Notes: a model not told the origin generated them from the sequence alone. DNA of 64,000 nucleotides from Escherichia boydii (GCA_041890495.1 CP169086.1:434001-498000), one strand, 5' to 3'. Counted from the stretch's first letter, positions 1 to 9,761 are shown. A program made the numbers and translations.

Positions 1-812
1 ATAAGCATGGTCGGGATCTCAAGCCCGGCCGCGGTGCCCATCATGATGCCCGCCAGCTTCTCCGACAGGTGCAGCTCATTAATAATAAACAGCGGCATAT
101 TGATGATGTACAGGCTGTTGGTGCCCCACATCAGCGTGCAGATCGTGAACAGGAGCAGGGCATCGCGGCGGTTACGGCGCGGCGCTTCCAGCACGCCCGT
201 TGCCACTTTTGGCTCTTTGCGCATGGACGGCAGGAAGCACCACACCAGCGTGCCGCACGCCACAAACGCTACCGCTGCGCTCAGATACATTACCGTAAAG
301 CTGAAACCCATCGCTAAGGCATAAGCCAGCGGTGGGCCAATGACCCATGCCAGTGAAACCTGAGCGCGTAAAAAAGAGCTGAACATCACCGCCTCACGTC
401 CGGTTTTGTCGGCATGTTCACGGGCAAGGGCAAACATTTGCGGGTTAGCGGTCGAGCCAAAGCTGCTAAGAAAGACGCCAACGAATAGCAAAACAAAGTA
501 GTTGCGATTCCAGGCAAAAAGGGTGCAGGCCAGCACGCCTAACAGGCAGCAAAAGACAATCAGCGATTTGCGATCGCCGCGCTTATCAGAGCGCCCGGCG
601 AGAAACTGACTTACCAGAATCCAATGACAGCGCTGCCGGTAAAGAAGAATCCCACCATCGCCGGACGGGCATGTACTTCATCGGTAAGAAAAATACTGAG
701 TGTCGGGGTTTGCAGAGCGCCCGCAATACCGGTGAGAAAGGCAACGATTAAAAACGCCGTCGAGGTCAGGTCAAATCGATTTCGCGCTGGAGACTGCGGG
801 GGAGTTATGCAT
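1..812 (-). pseudogene. setB: SetB-like sugar efflux transporter, partial and frameshifted
   Basis: This is the N-terminal two-thirds of a major facilitator sugar efflux pump of the SetA/SetB family in the inner membrane; its 3' end lies beyond the left edge. The start ATG is at 812-810 and encodes MHNSPAVSSAKS. The frame is then broken by an extra base at about 776, resumes as FDLTSTAFLIVAFLTGIAG, and is broken again near 620/621 by a missing base inside the segment that should read VIGILVSQ. From there an open frame continues to position 1 with SetB-like residues such as GVFLSSFGSTANPQMFALAR and TAAGLEIPTML. The first 200 bases look K-12-like and the rest diverges. It is either a true pseudogene or carries two sequence errors; without the indels it would be an ordinary setB. 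It is divergent from fruB, as in E. coli. Confidence 0.85.
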
Positions 813-1078
813 GCTGGTCGATCACTGGAAGAGGAAGACGCGGAGTTTACGCTGCTTGTCAGAAAATAAACAGACAGCGAAATCAAAAGCGCCACGAATA
901 GTCAAAATGCCATTTCACTGTTGCTGATTGGCTGCTGACGCTGCTGAAATGAAATTGCTGATAACGGATTTTCCCATCAGCAATTAGGAAAAATGCAAAA
1001 AATTGTGCAGCACATCAAACTTTTGCTCATAACTTTACGGCTTTCCTTGCGTGCTGAAACAGAAGTATTATGCTTTCT

Positions 1079-1157
1079 TGAAACGTTTCAGCGCGATCTT
1101 GTCTTTAACCCTAAGCCAGGTTGGCGCTTTTTTTCTCATAGAGGCTGAATCGTTTCA
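1079..1157 (+). promoter_or_regulatory. fru operon control region with two Cra (FruR) operators
   Basis: Two near-perfect Cra palindromes precede fruB: TGAAACGTTTCA at 1079-1090 and TGAATCGTTTCA at 1146-1157, the second about 20 bases before the fruB start. Cra represses fruBKA until fructose 1-phosphate releases it, so this is the expected control for the operon. A strong Shine-Dalgarno sequence (AGAGGAGA, about 1167-1174) follows. The rest of the setB-fruB gap (813-1078) is A+T-rich and should hold the divergent setB promoter, but I see no certain signal there. Confidence 0.85.
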
Positions 1158-1178
1158 ATTCAGCAAGAGAGGAGAACT

Positions 1179-2309
1179 ATGTTCCAGTTATCCGTACAGG
1201 ACATCCATCCGGGCGAAAAGGCCGGAGACAAAGAAGAGGCGATTCGCCAGGTCGCTGCGGCGCTGGTGCAGGCCGGTAATGTAGCAGAAGGCTACGTCAA
1301 TGGCATGCTGGCGCGCGAACAGCAAACCTCAACGTTCCTCGGCAATGGTATTGCTATTCCACACGGCACTACCGACACCCGCGATCAGGTGCTGAAAACC
1401 GGCGTTCAGGTATTTCAGTTCCCGGAAGGCGTCACCTGGGGTGACGGTCAGGTAGCGTACGTGGCAATCGGTATTGCTGCCAGCTCGGATGAACATCTGG
1501 GCCTGCTACGCCAGCTGACCCACGTACTGAGCGATGATTCCGTTGCTGAACAACTGAAGTCAGCAACAACAGCAGAAGAACTTCGCGCATTACTGATGGG
1601 CGAAAAGCAGAGTGAGCAGCTGAAGCTCGACAACGAAATGCTGACACTGGATATCGTCGCCAGCGATCTGCTGACTCTTCAGGCGCTGAACGCTGCGCGT
1701 CTGAAAGAGGCGGGGGCAGTTGACGCCACTTTCGTCACCAAAGCCATCAATGAACAACCGCTGAATCTCGGACAGGGTATCTGGCTGAGCGATAGCGCCG
1801 AAGGCAATCTGCGTAGCGCGATTGCGGTAAGCCGTGCGGCAAATGCTTTTGATGTGGACGGCGAAACGGCAGCCATGCTGGTGAGTGTGGCGATGAATGA
1901 CGATCAGCCCATCGCGGTTCTTAAGCGTCTCGCTGATTTATTGCTCGACAATAAAGCTGACCGCTTGCTGAAAGCGGATGCGGCAACGTTGCTGGCGCTG
2001 CTGACCAGCGATGATGCGCCGACCGACGACGTGTTAAGCGCGGAGTTTGTGGTGCGCAATGAACACGGCCTGCATGCTCGTCCAGGTACCATGCTGGTCA
2101 ATACCATTAAACAATTTAACAGTGATATTACCGTGACAAACCTTGATGGTACCGGCAAACCGGCAAACGGACGTAGTCTGATGAAAGTTGTGGCACTTGG
2201 CGTTAAGAAAGGTCATCGCCTACGCTTTACCGCCCAGGGTGCAGATGCTGAACAGGCGCTGAAAGCAATCGGCGACGCTATCGCTGCTGGTCTTGGGGAG
2301 GGCGCATAA
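1179..2309 (+). CDS. fruB: Fructose PTS diphosphoryl transfer protein (EIIA-FPr)
   Basis: A 376-residue cytoplasmic phosphocarrier, the same length as E. coli FruB. It takes phosphate from enzyme I and passes it to FruA for fructose uptake. The N-terminal EIIA(Fru) domain carries its active histidine in the motif [10 protein letters not shown] (His62). A central linker domain follows, and the C-terminal HPr-like FPr domain carries [10 protein letters not shown] with active His299. The start at 1179 follows a good ribosome-binding site and the Cra operators. The stop codon overlaps the fruK start (TAATG at 2307-2311), so the two are translationally coupled. From memory the protein is practically identical to K-12 FruB. 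Confidence 0.97.
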
Positions 2310-3247
2310 TGAGCAGACGTGTTGCTACTATCACCCTTAATCCGGCTTATGACCTTGTTGGTTTCTGCCCGGAAATTGAACGCGGCGAAGTGAACCTGGT
2401 GAAAACCACCGGTCTGCATGCGGCGGGTAAAGGCATCAACGTGGCCAAAGTATTAAAAGACCTGGGAATTGATGTCACCGTTGGCGGCTTCCTGGGTAAA
2501 GACAATCAGGATGGTTTTCAGCAACTGTTCAGCGAGCTGGGCATTGCCAACCGTTTCCAGGTTGTACAGGGGCGCACCCGAATTAACGTTAAGCTGACGG
2601 AAAAAGACGGCGAAGTGACCGACTTCAACTTCTCGGGTTTTGAAGTCACCCCCGCCGACTGGGAACGCTTTGTGACTGATTCTCTGAGCTGGCTCGGTCA
2701 GTTCGATATGGTCTGTGTCAGCGGAAGCTTACCGTCAGGCGTCAGCCCGGAAGCGTTCACCGACTGGATGACTCGCCTGCGTAGTCAGTGTCCTTGCATT
2801 ATCTTTGATAGTAGCCGTGAAGCGTTAGTAGCAGGTTTGAAAGCGGCACCGTGGCTGGTGAAACCTAACCGCCGCGAGCTGGAAATCTGGGCAGGCCGTA
2901 AACTGCCTGAAATGAAAGATGTGATTGAAGCTGCACATGCGCTACGTGAACAAGGCATCGCGCATGTTGTTATTTCACTGGGTGCCGAAGGCGCGCTTTG
3001 GGTTAATGCCTCCGGCGAATGGATCGCCAAACCACCGTCAGTCGATGTCGTAAGCACCGTTGGCGCAGGGGATTCTATGGTTGGTGGCCTGATTTATGGC
3101 TTGCTGATGCGTGAATCCAGTGAACACACACTGCGTCTGGCGACAGCTGTTGCAGCCCTGGCGGTAAGTCAAAGCAATGTGGGTATTACCGATCGTCCGC
3201 AGTTGGCCGCAATGATGGCGCGCGTCGACTTACAACCTTTTAACTGA
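2309..3247 (+). CDS. fruK: 1-phosphofructokinase
   Basis: A 312-residue PfkB-family sugar kinase that phosphorylates fructose 1-phosphate, the FruA product, to fructose 1,6-bisphosphate. The N-terminal segment TLNPAYDLVG and the glycine-rich GLHAAGKGINVAKVLKDLG are typical of the family. The C-terminal signature VSTVGAGDSMVGGL contains the anion hole and the catalytic Asp. It overlaps fruB by one base and is followed 16 bases later by fruA, so the three form one operon. Length and sequence match E. coli FruK. Confidence 0.97.
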   Translation: MSRRVATITLNPAYDLVGFCPEIERGEVNLVKTTGLHAAGKGINVAKVLKDLGIDVTVGGFLGKDNQDGFQQLFSELGIANRFQVVQGRTRINVKLTEKDGEVTDFNFSGFEVTPADWERFVTDSLSWLGQFDMVCVSGSLPSGVSPEAFTDWMTRLRSQCPCIIFDSSREALVAGLKAAPWLVKPNRRELEIWAGRKLPEMKDVIEAAHALREQGIAHVVISLGAEGALWVNASGEWIAKPPSVDVVSTVGAGDSMVGGLIYGLLMRESSEHTLRLATAVAALAVSQSNVGITDRPQLAAMMARVDLQPFN

Positions 3248-3263
3248 CAGCAGGAGAGGCATA

Positions 3264-4955
3264 ATGAAAACGCTGCTGATTATTGACGCTAATCTCGGTC
3301 AGGCACGCGCCTATATGGCGAAGACCCTGCTGGGCGCGGCGGCGCGAAAAGCAAAACTGGAAATCATCGACAATCCGAACGACGCTGAAATGGCGATTGT
3401 TCTCGGTGATTCCATCCCGAACGACAGCGCGCTGAACGGTAAAAATGTCTGGCTGGGCGATATTTCCCGGGCAGTTGCGCACCCTGAGCTGTTCCTGAGT
3501 GAAGCCAAAGGCCATGCGAAACCTTACACTGCGCCGGTCGCTGCGACAGCACCAGTTGCCGCCAGCGGTCCGAAACGCGTAGTTGCGGTGACTGCTTGCC
3601 CGACTGGCGTAGCACACACCTTTATGGCGGCTGAAGCCATTGAAACCGAAGCGAAAAAACGTGGCTGGTGGGTGAAAGTTGAAACCCGTGGTTCTGTTGG
3701 CGCGGGTAATGCAATCACTCCCGAAGAAGTCGCAGCAGCGGATCTGGTGATTGTGGCGGCAGATATCGAAGTGGATCTGGCGAAATTTGCTGGTAAACCG
3801 ATGTATCGTACCTCTACCGGTCTGGCGCTGAAGAAAACCGCGCAGGAACTGGATAAAGCGGTTGCTGAAGCAACGCCGTATGAACCGGCGGGCAAAGCTC
3901 AAACGGCGACCACTGAAAGTAAGAAAGAGAGTGCAGGCGCATACCGTCACTTGCTGACGGGCGTTTCTTACATGCTGCCGATGGTCGTTGCAGGTGGTCT
4001 GTGTATCGCGCTTTCTTTTGCTTTTGGTATCGAAGCGTTTAAAGAGCCGGGTACGTTGGCTGCGGCGCTGATGCAGATTGGTGGTGGTTCAGCCTTTGCG
4101 CTGATGGTGCCGGTACTGGCAGGTTATATTGCCTTTTCCATTGCCGATCGTCCGGGCCTCACTCCGGGTCTGATTGGCGGTATGCTGGCGGTCAGCACCG
4201 GTTCTGGCTTCATTGGTGGTATTATTGCGGGCTTCCTGGCTGGTTACATTGCGAAGTTAATCAGTACGCAATTGAAACTGCCACAGAGTATGGAGGCGCT
4301 GAAACCGATCCTGATCATTCCGCTAATTTCCAGTCTGGTGGTCGGTCTGGCGATGATCTACCTGATCGGTAAACCAGTTGCTGGCATTCTCGAAGGGCTG
4401 ACTCACTGGCTGCAGACCATGGGGACTGCGAATGCGGTTCTGCTGGGGGCGATCCTCGGTGGCATGATGTGTACTGACATGGGCGGTCCGGTAAACAAAG
4501 CAGCGTACGCATTCGGTGTGGGTCTGCTGAGTACTCAAACCTATGGCCCGATGGCGGCGATTATGGCGGCAGGTATGGTGCCACCGCTGGCAATGGGTCT
4601 GGCAACAATGGTGGCGCGTCGCAAATTCGACAAAGCGCAGCAGGAAGGTGGCAAAGCCGCTCTGGTATTGGGACTGTGCTTCATTTCGGAAGGTGCAATT
4701 CCGTTTGCTGCTCGTGATCCGATGCGTGTGCTGCCGTGCTGTATCGTGGGTGGGGCGCTGACTGGCGCAATCTCAATGGCGATTGGTGCGAAACTGATGG
4801 CACCGCACGGTGGTCTGTTTGTTCTGCTGATCCCTGGCGCTATTACGCCGGTATTGGGTTACCTGGTAGCAATTATTGCCGGTACGCTGGTGGCGGGTTT
4901 GGCCTATGCCTTCCTGAAACGTCCGGAAGTGGACGCAGTAGCGAAAGCAGCGTAA
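3264..4955 (+). CDS. fruA: Fructose-specific PTS enzyme IIBC
   Basis: A 563-residue inner-membrane permease that takes up fructose and releases fructose 1-phosphate. The N-terminal region is a degenerate EIIB' domain (residues 1-100). The active EIIB domain follows, with the phosphocysteine in TACPTGVAHTFMAAEA (Cys112). An EIIC membrane domain runs from about residue 225 to the end with many hydrophobic segments. A Shine-Dalgarno sequence (AGGAGAGG) precedes the ATG. It is the last gene of fruBKA and converges on nfo. The protein looks identical in length and almost in sequence to K-12 FruA, while the spacer right after the stop is of Enterobacter type. Confidence 0.97.
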   Translation: MKTLLIIDANLGQARAYMAKTLLGAAARKAKLEIIDNPNDAEMAIVLGDSIPNDSALNGKNVWLGDISRAVAHPELFLSEAKGHAKPYTAPVAATAPVAASGPKRVVAVTACPTGVAHTFMAAEAIETEAKKRGWWVKVETRGSVGAGNAITPEEVAAADLVIVAADIEVDLAKFAGKPMYRTSTGLALKKTAQELDKAVAEATPYEPAGKAQTATTESKKESAGAYRHLLTGVSYMLPMVVAGGLCIALSFAFGIEAFKEPGTLAAALMQIGGGSAFALMVPVLAGYIAFSIADRPGLTPGLIGGMLAVSTGSGFIGGIIAGFLAGYIAKLISTQLKLPQSMEALKPILIIPLISSLVVGLAMIYLIGKPVAGILEGLTHWLQTMGTANAVLLGAILGGMMCTDMGGPVNKAAYAFGVGLLSTQTYGPMAAIMAAGMVPPLAMGLATMVARRKFDKAQQEGGKAALVLGLCFISEGAIPFAARDPMRVLPCCIVGGALTGAISMAIGAKLMAPHGGLFVLLIPGAITPVLGYLVAIIAGTLVAGLAYAFLKRPEVDAVAKAA

Positions 4956-4961
4956 TAAAAG

Positions 4962-4994
4962 TGTCGGGTGGCGGCTTCGCCTTACCCGACCTAC
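4962..4994. repeat. REP-like palindrome, Enterobacter type
   Basis: A palindrome of the form GTCGGGTGGCGGCTTCGCC followed by TTACCCGACCTAC, lying between the convergent fruA and nfo genes. It matches the REP units at 11948-12024 and 54313-54388 and differs from the E. coli-type REP at 42960. Such elements sit at 3' ends of genes and may stabilise mRNA or bind gyrase. Confidence 0.75.
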
Positions 4995-5034
4995 AAAAAA
5001 AGCCGGGTTGCATTACGCACCCGGCTTTTTTTAT
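4994..5034. terminator. Bidirectional terminator between fruA and nfo
   Basis: Stem AGCCGGGT (5001-5008) pairs with ACCCGGCT (5019-5026). An A-run lies on the left and a T-run on the right, so it can end transcripts from both directions. The nfo stop codon lies inside its right arm. Confidence 0.85.
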
Positions 5035-5888
5035 GCCGCCTGTTCAGCGGTTTGTTGCGCTTTCAGCCAGGCGATCTCTTCTGCCCAGATATCCGGGTTG
5101 ATGGTTTCGAGGATCAGCGGAATGCCGTCGAAACGGTCGTCCTGCATGATCCAGCGGAACGCATCATGACCGATATTGCCTTCACCGAGGCTATGATGGC
5201 GGTCAACGCGGCTGCCAAAGGTGCTTTTCGCATCGTTAAGGTGCATCCCGCGCAGATACTTAAAGCCGACAGTACGGGCAAAATCCGCGAATGTTTTCTC
5301 GCATTCGGCTGGAGTACGCAAATCATACCCGGCAGCGAAAGCATGGCAGGTATCAATGCAGACGCCGACGCGGGATTTATCTTCCACGCCGTCGATAATC
5401 GCCGCGAGATGTTCGAATTTAAACCCTAAGTTACTGCCCTGACCGGCGGTGTTTTCTATCACCGCTGTCACACCTTGAGTTTTATCCAGCGCAATGTTGA
5501 TGGATTCGGCAATACGCGCAAGGCAATCCTCTTCTGAAATCTGCATCAGATGGCTGCCAGGGTGGAAGTTGAGCAAAGAAAGCCCCAGTTGTTCGCAACG
5601 CTGCATTTCATCTATAAAGGCATCGCGCGATTTTTCCAGAGCTTCAGTGACCGGATGTCCGAGGTTAATCAGATAGCTGTCGTGGGGAAGAATTTGCGCC
5701 GATGTGTAGTGATATTTTTCACAGGCGGCTTTGAATTCATCGATGGTTTGCGTCGTGAGCGGTGCGGCACGCCACTGACGTTGGTTTTTGGTGAACAAGG
5801 CAAACGCGGTTGCGTCGATTTCGGCGGCGCGAATTGCGGCATTTGCCAGACCGCCAGCAGCACTAACGTGCGCTCCAATGTATTTCAT
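5031..5888 (-). CDS. nfo: Deoxyribonuclease IV (endonuclease IV)
   Basis: A 285-residue AP endonuclease that cuts DNA 5' to abasic sites and removes 3' blocking groups in base excision repair. The fold is a TIM barrel with three metals. Ligand motifs typical of the family are visible: [51 protein letters not shown] and LILETINP. The length equals E. coli Nfo. The body looks K-12-like, but the last residues (AEQAA) differ from K-12 as remembered (EKAVA), which puts a similarity breakpoint near 5040-5110. It directly faces fruA; in K-12 the nucleoside/pseudouridine genes lie between these two. Confidence 0.96.
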
Positions 5889-5904
5889 GCGAGGACTCCT
5901 GTTA

Positions 5905-5939
5905 AACCCGCTGGAGGAAAACGGTAATGATAGCGGGTT
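5905..5939. other. Inverted repeat between nfo and yeiH
   Basis: AACCCGCT (5905-5912) and AGCGGGTT (5932-5939) form an 8-base-pair stem with a 19-base loop, located just upstream of nfo and downstream of yeiH. It lacks a clear T-run, so I call it a stem-loop and not a confident terminator. Confidence 0.4.
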
Positions 5940-5961
5940 AACAGGAGCAAGATGTAGTGGT

Positions 5962-7011
5962 TTATGCGATGACGCTTTGAATCACATAGTTAATCGCACC
6001 ACCACCAACAATCAGCCAGGCAAACAGTACCAGTGCCATCAGCAGAGGTTTCGCCCCGGCTTTTTTCAGCGCGCTGACGTGAGTGGTCAGACCCAGCGCC
6101 GCCATCGCCATTGCCAGCAGGAAGGTATCCAGCGTTACCAGCATGTTCACCACGCTCTGCGGTAACAGGTGGAACGAGTTAAAGATGGCAACTACGATGA
6201 ACAAGATGGCAAACCACGGAATAGTGATTTTGCTTTTCTCGCCGCTGTTCGCCCCAGACAGCTGTTTAACACGCGCCGCCAGCAGGATGAGGAACGGAGC
6301 CAGCATCATCACGCGCAGCATTTTGGAAATAACTGCTGCGTTTTCCGCATCCGGGCTGATGGCATGACCTGCCGCCACCACCTGCGCCACTTCGTGCACA
6401 GTAGAACCAATGTAGATACCGAAAGTTTCCGGACTAAACCATTGAGACATCAGCGGATATATCGCCGGGTAGAGGAAAATCGCGACGGTCCCGAAGATAA
6501 CAACGGTTGCAACAGCCACGGTTACTTTACTGGCTTCCGCTTTCACTACCGGCTCAGTCGCCAGTACCGCGGCAGCACCACAGATACTGCTACCGGCACC
6601 GATCAACCAGCTGGTGTGCTTATCCAGACCAAACACTTTCTGCCCCAGGAAGCAAGCCAGCAGGAAGGTACTGGACAGCGTCAACACGTCAATGATGATC
6701 CCACTGATACCGACATCGGCAATTTGCGAGAACGTCAGACGGAAGCCATAAAGAATGATACCCAGACGTAATAAATATTGCTTGGCAAACAGCACACCAC
6801 CGTCACAGCTTTTCCAGATGTGCGGATAGATGGTGTTGCCTAAAACCATCCCCAACAAGATTGCGAGGGTGAGGGCACTAAACCCGGCACCCGCAACCGC
6901 GGGAATGGAACCACCCCACAGGGCGACCCCGGTGATAACTGCACTCAGGGCTAACCCCGGAATAAAATGCCACAGTGTACGATGTTGTTTCTGTAAGGTG
7001 ATATTCGTCAT
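5962..7011 (-). CDS. yeiH: YeiH family membrane protein (UPF0324)
   Basis: A 349-residue polytopic inner-membrane protein of the UPF0324 family, with about ten hydrophobic segments and conserved stretches such as [18 protein letters not shown] and [18 protein letters not shown]. In E. coli it is divergent from, and controlled by, the neighbouring LysR regulator YeiE; its transport substrate is not firmly known (sulfur compounds have been suggested for the family). The start follows a good Shine-Dalgarno sequence (GGAGAGGG on the minus strand). Sequence and length are K-12-like. Confidence 0.93.
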
Positions 7012-7064
7012 AACCCTCTCCTTTAACCGGGCATAAGGTTACGACTAACTGGTTTAAAAATAAA

Positions 7065-7088
7065 ATTGATTATATATTTATAATTAAT
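7065..7088. promoter_or_regulatory. A+T-rich palindrome between yeiH and yeiE, likely YeiE operator
   Basis: The 98-base gap between the divergent yeiH and yeiE starts holds an almost perfect palindrome: ATTGATTATA (7065-7074), a short spacer, then TATAATTAAT (7079-7088), with nine of ten positions pairing. LysR regulators usually bind such dyads beside their own gene, so a YeiE autoregulatory and yeiH activation site is likely. The function is inferred. Confidence 0.55.
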
Positions 7089-7109
7089 CTTTATAAGTGG
7101 TAAGCGACT

Positions 7110-7991
7110 ATGCACATCACCCTCCGGCAGTTGGAAGTTTTTGCAGAAGTATTGAAAAGTGGATCAACCACCCAGGCGTCGGTGATGCTGGCGTTGTCGC
7201 AATCAGCAGTGAGCGCAGCCTTGACCGACCTGGAAGGGCAGCTTGGCGTGCAACTGTTTGATCGCGTGGGGAAAAGACTGGTTGTTAATGAACACGGGCG
7301 GCTGCTCTATCCGCGTGCGTTGGCATTGCTTGAACAGGCGGTTGAAATCGAACAACTGTTTCGCGAAGACAACGGCGCGATTCGTATCTATGCCAGTAGT
7401 ACCATCGGTAACTACATTCTGCCTGCAGTTATCGCCCGTTATCGCCATGATTATCCGCAGTTGCCGATTGAACTTAGCGTTGGGAATAGCCAGGACGTGA
7501 TGCAAGCGGTGCTGGATTTCCGCGTTGATATTGGCTTTATTGAAGGGCCGTGCCACAGCACTGAAATCATTTCTGAACCGTGGCTGGAAGACGAGCTGGT
7601 GGTTTTCGCCGCGCCGACTTCGCCGTTGGCCCGTGGTCCGGTCACCTTAGAACAGCTGGCCGCTGCGCCGTGGATCCTGCGTGAACGCGGTTCCGGCACG
7701 CGGGAGATTGTCGATTATCTGTTGCTGTCACATTTACCGAAGTTTGAGATGGCGATGGAATTAGGTAACTCCGAGGCAATCAAACATGCGGTGCGTCATG
7801 GGTTGGGAATTAGTTGCCTGTCGCGACGTGTGATTGAAGATCAATTGCAGGCAGGCACATTAAGTGAAGTTGCGGTCCCTCTGCCGCGCCTGATGCGTAC
7901 GTTGTGGCGTATACATCATCGGCAAAAACACCTTTCCAACGCGCTACGGCGCTTTCTGGACTATTGCGATCCCGCAAATGTGCCGCGTTAA
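7110..7991 (+). CDS. yeiE: LysR-type transcriptional regulator YeiE
   Basis: A 293-residue LysR-family regulator. The winged helix-turn-helix covers roughly residues 1-60 ([20 protein letters not shown], then [20 protein letters not shown]). The rest is a periplasmic-binding-like effector domain with typical patches such as [16 protein letters not shown]. It is divergent from yeiH and precedes lysP. In E. coli, YeiE has been linked to iron- or sulfite-related regulation and to lysP in older work, so the exact regulon here is open. Sequence is K-12-like. Confidence 0.94.
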
Positions 7992-8006
7992 GTTGCTGTA
8001 CAAGAA

Positions 8007-8051
8007 CATGCTGGTGCTGTGTCGATTTCGTGACGCAGCGCCTTCAGCATG
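8007..8051. other. Imperfect hairpin after yeiE
   Basis: CATGCTG (8007-8013) and CAGCATG (8045-8051) bracket further imperfect pairing of GTGCTGTGTC with GACGCAGCGC. It lies between yeiE and lysP and has no T-run, so it may be a weak terminator or part of lysP control. Farther on, TACAAT at 8156-8161 is a possible lysP -10 element. Confidence 0.3.
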
Positions 8052-8195
8052 CATTCGCCAGAAAAGAGATTGGCTGCTTTACTTATAATCCCTGGGCGAT
8101 CATGAAGGTGTCTTATAACCGTGTATTTCTGCCGGAAGGATTGCCAATCGTCTGCTACAATCGCGCCTCATTTTTAAGATGGATAGCATTTTTGT

Positions 8196-9752
8196 ATGGT
8201 TTCCGAAACTAAAACCACAGAAGCGCCGGGCTTACGCCGTGAATTAAAGGCGCGTCACCTGACGATGATTGCCATTGGCGGTTCCATCGGTACAGGTCTT
8301 TTTGTTGCCTCTGGCGCAACGATTTCTCAGGCAGGTCCGGGCGGGGCATTGCTCTCGTATATGCTGATTGGCCTGATGGTTTACTTCCTGATGACCAGTC
8401 TCGGTGAACTGGCTGCATATATGCCGGTTTCCGGTTCGTTTGCCACTTACGGTCAGAACTATGTTGAAGAAGGCTTTGGCTTCGCGCTGGGCTGGAACTA
8501 CTGGTACAACTGGGCGGTGACTATCGCCGTTGACCTGGTTGCAGCTCAGCTGGTCATGAGCTGGTGGTTCCCGGATACACCGGGCTGGATCTGGAGTGCG
8601 TTGTTCCTCGGCGTTATCTTCCTGCTGAACTACATCTCAGTTCGTGGCTTTGGTGAAGCGGAATACTGGTTCTCACTGATCAAAGTCACGACAGTTATTG
8701 TCTTTATCATCGTTGGCGTGCTGATGATTATCGGTATCTTCAAAGGCGCGCAGCCTGCGGGCTGGAGCAACTGGACAATCGGCGAAGCGCCGTTTGCTGG
8801 TGGTTTTGCGGCGATGATCGGCGTAGCTATGATTGTCGGCTTCTCTTTCCAGGGAACCGAGCTGATCGGTATTGCTGCAGGCGAGTCCGAAGATCCGGCG
8901 AAAAACATTCCACGCGCGGTACGTCAGGTGTTCTGGCGAATCCTGTTGTTCTATGTGTTCGCGATCCTGATTATCAGCCTGATTATTCCGTACACCGATC
9001 CGAGCCTGCTGCGTAACGATGTTAAAGACATCAGCGTTAGTCCGTTCACCCTGGTGTTCCAGCACGCGGGTCTGCTCTCTGCGGCGGCGGTGATGAACGC
9101 AGTTATTCTGACGGCGGTGCTGTCAGCGGGTAACTCCGGTATGTATGCGTCTACTCGTATGCTGTACACCCTGGCGTGTGACGGTAAAGCGCCGCGCATT
9201 TTCGCTAAACTGTCGCGTGGTGGCGTGCCGCGTAATGCGCTGTATGCGACGACGGTGATTGCCGGTCTGTGCTTCCTGACCTCCATGTTTGGCAACCAGA
9301 CGGTATACCTGTGGCTGCTGAACACCTCCGGGATGACGGGTTTTATCGCCTGGCTGGGGATTGCCATTAGCCACTATCGCTTCCGTCGCGGTTACGTATT
9401 GCAGGGACACGACATTAACGATCTGCCGTACCGTTCAGGTTTCTTCCCACTGGGGCCGATCTTCGCATTCATTCTGTGTCTGATTATCACTTTGGGCCAG
9501 AACTACGAAGCGTTCCTGAAAGATACTATTGACTGGGGCGGCGTAGCGGCAACGTATATTGGTATCCCGCTGTTCCTGATTATTTGGTTCGGCTACAAGC
9601 TGATTAAAGGAACTCACTTCGTACGCTACAGCGAAATGAAGTTCCCGCAGAACGATAGAAATAAGTTTCCTCCCTTCCTTGCTAAGCCCTCTCAACCGAG
9701 AGGGCTTTTTCAATTCCATTTCCCTGACAAATCATGCGGATATAAAATTTAA
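8196..9752 (+). CDS. lysP: Lysine-specific permease, C-terminus altered by one-base deletion
   Basis: Lysine/proton symporter of the amino acid-polyamine-organocation family with twelve predicted membrane helices. The family opening LTMIAIGGSIGTGLFVASG lies at about residues 23-41. Residues 1-487 agree with E. coli LysP, but at about 9657 one base is missing (GATAGAAATAA in place of GATAAGAAATAA), so the normal stop at residue 489 is missed. The frame reads through the terminator region to 9752, giving 518 residues with an unrelated 30-residue tail. If the base is restored, the gene ends at 9664 with exactly 489 residues. The extension is most likely a sequence error or a very recent mutation. 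LysP also acts as co-sensor of CadC in E. coli. Confidence 0.92.
   Translation: MVSETKTTEAPGLRRELKARHLTMIAIGGSIGTGLFVASGATISQAGPGGALLSYMLIGLMVYFLMTSLGELAAYMPVSGSFATYGQNYVEEGFGFALGWNYWYNWAVTIAVDLVAAQLVMSWWFPDTPGWIWSALFLGVIFLLNYISVRGFGEAEYWFSLIKVTTVIVFIIVGVLMIIGIFKGAQPAGWSNWTIGEAPFAGGFAAMIGVAMIVGFSFQGTELIGIAAGESEDPAKNIPRAVRQVFWRILLFYVFAILIISLIIPYTDPSLLRNDVKDISVSPFTLVFQHAGLLSAAAVMNAVILTAVLSAGNSGMYASTRMLYTLACDGKAPRIFAKLSRGGVPRNALYATTVIAGLCFLTSMFGNQTVYLWLLNTSGMTGFIAWLGIAISHYRFRRGYVLQGHDINDLPYRSGFFPLGPIFAFILCLIITLGQNYEAFLKDTIDWGGVAATYIGIPLFLIIWFGYKLIKGTHFVRYSEMKFPQNDRNKFPPFLAKPSQPRGLFQFHFPDKSCGYKI
9685..9711 (+). terminator. Rho-independent terminator of lysP
   Basis: Stem AGCCCTCT (9685-9692) pairs with AGAGGGCT (9699-9706), followed by TTTTT. 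It lies just after the ancestral lysP stop, but the frameshifted lysP frame reads through it. Confidence 0.85.
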
Positions 9753-9761
9753 CATTTGGAT

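Noticed and set aside
1051..1284. 77-codon open frame upstream of and overlapping fruB
   Set aside because: It covers the Cra operators and the fruB start in another frame; it is not a plausible gene.
7992..8195. Lysine riboswitch before lysP
   Set aside because: The 204-base gap is short and shows none of the conserved lysine-riboswitch elements that I know. Control by ArgP-type regulation is expected in enterics.
9665..9752. A functional C-terminal extension of LysP
   Set aside because: The extra 30 residues come from reading through the terminator after a one-base deletion and look like non-coding sequence in translation.
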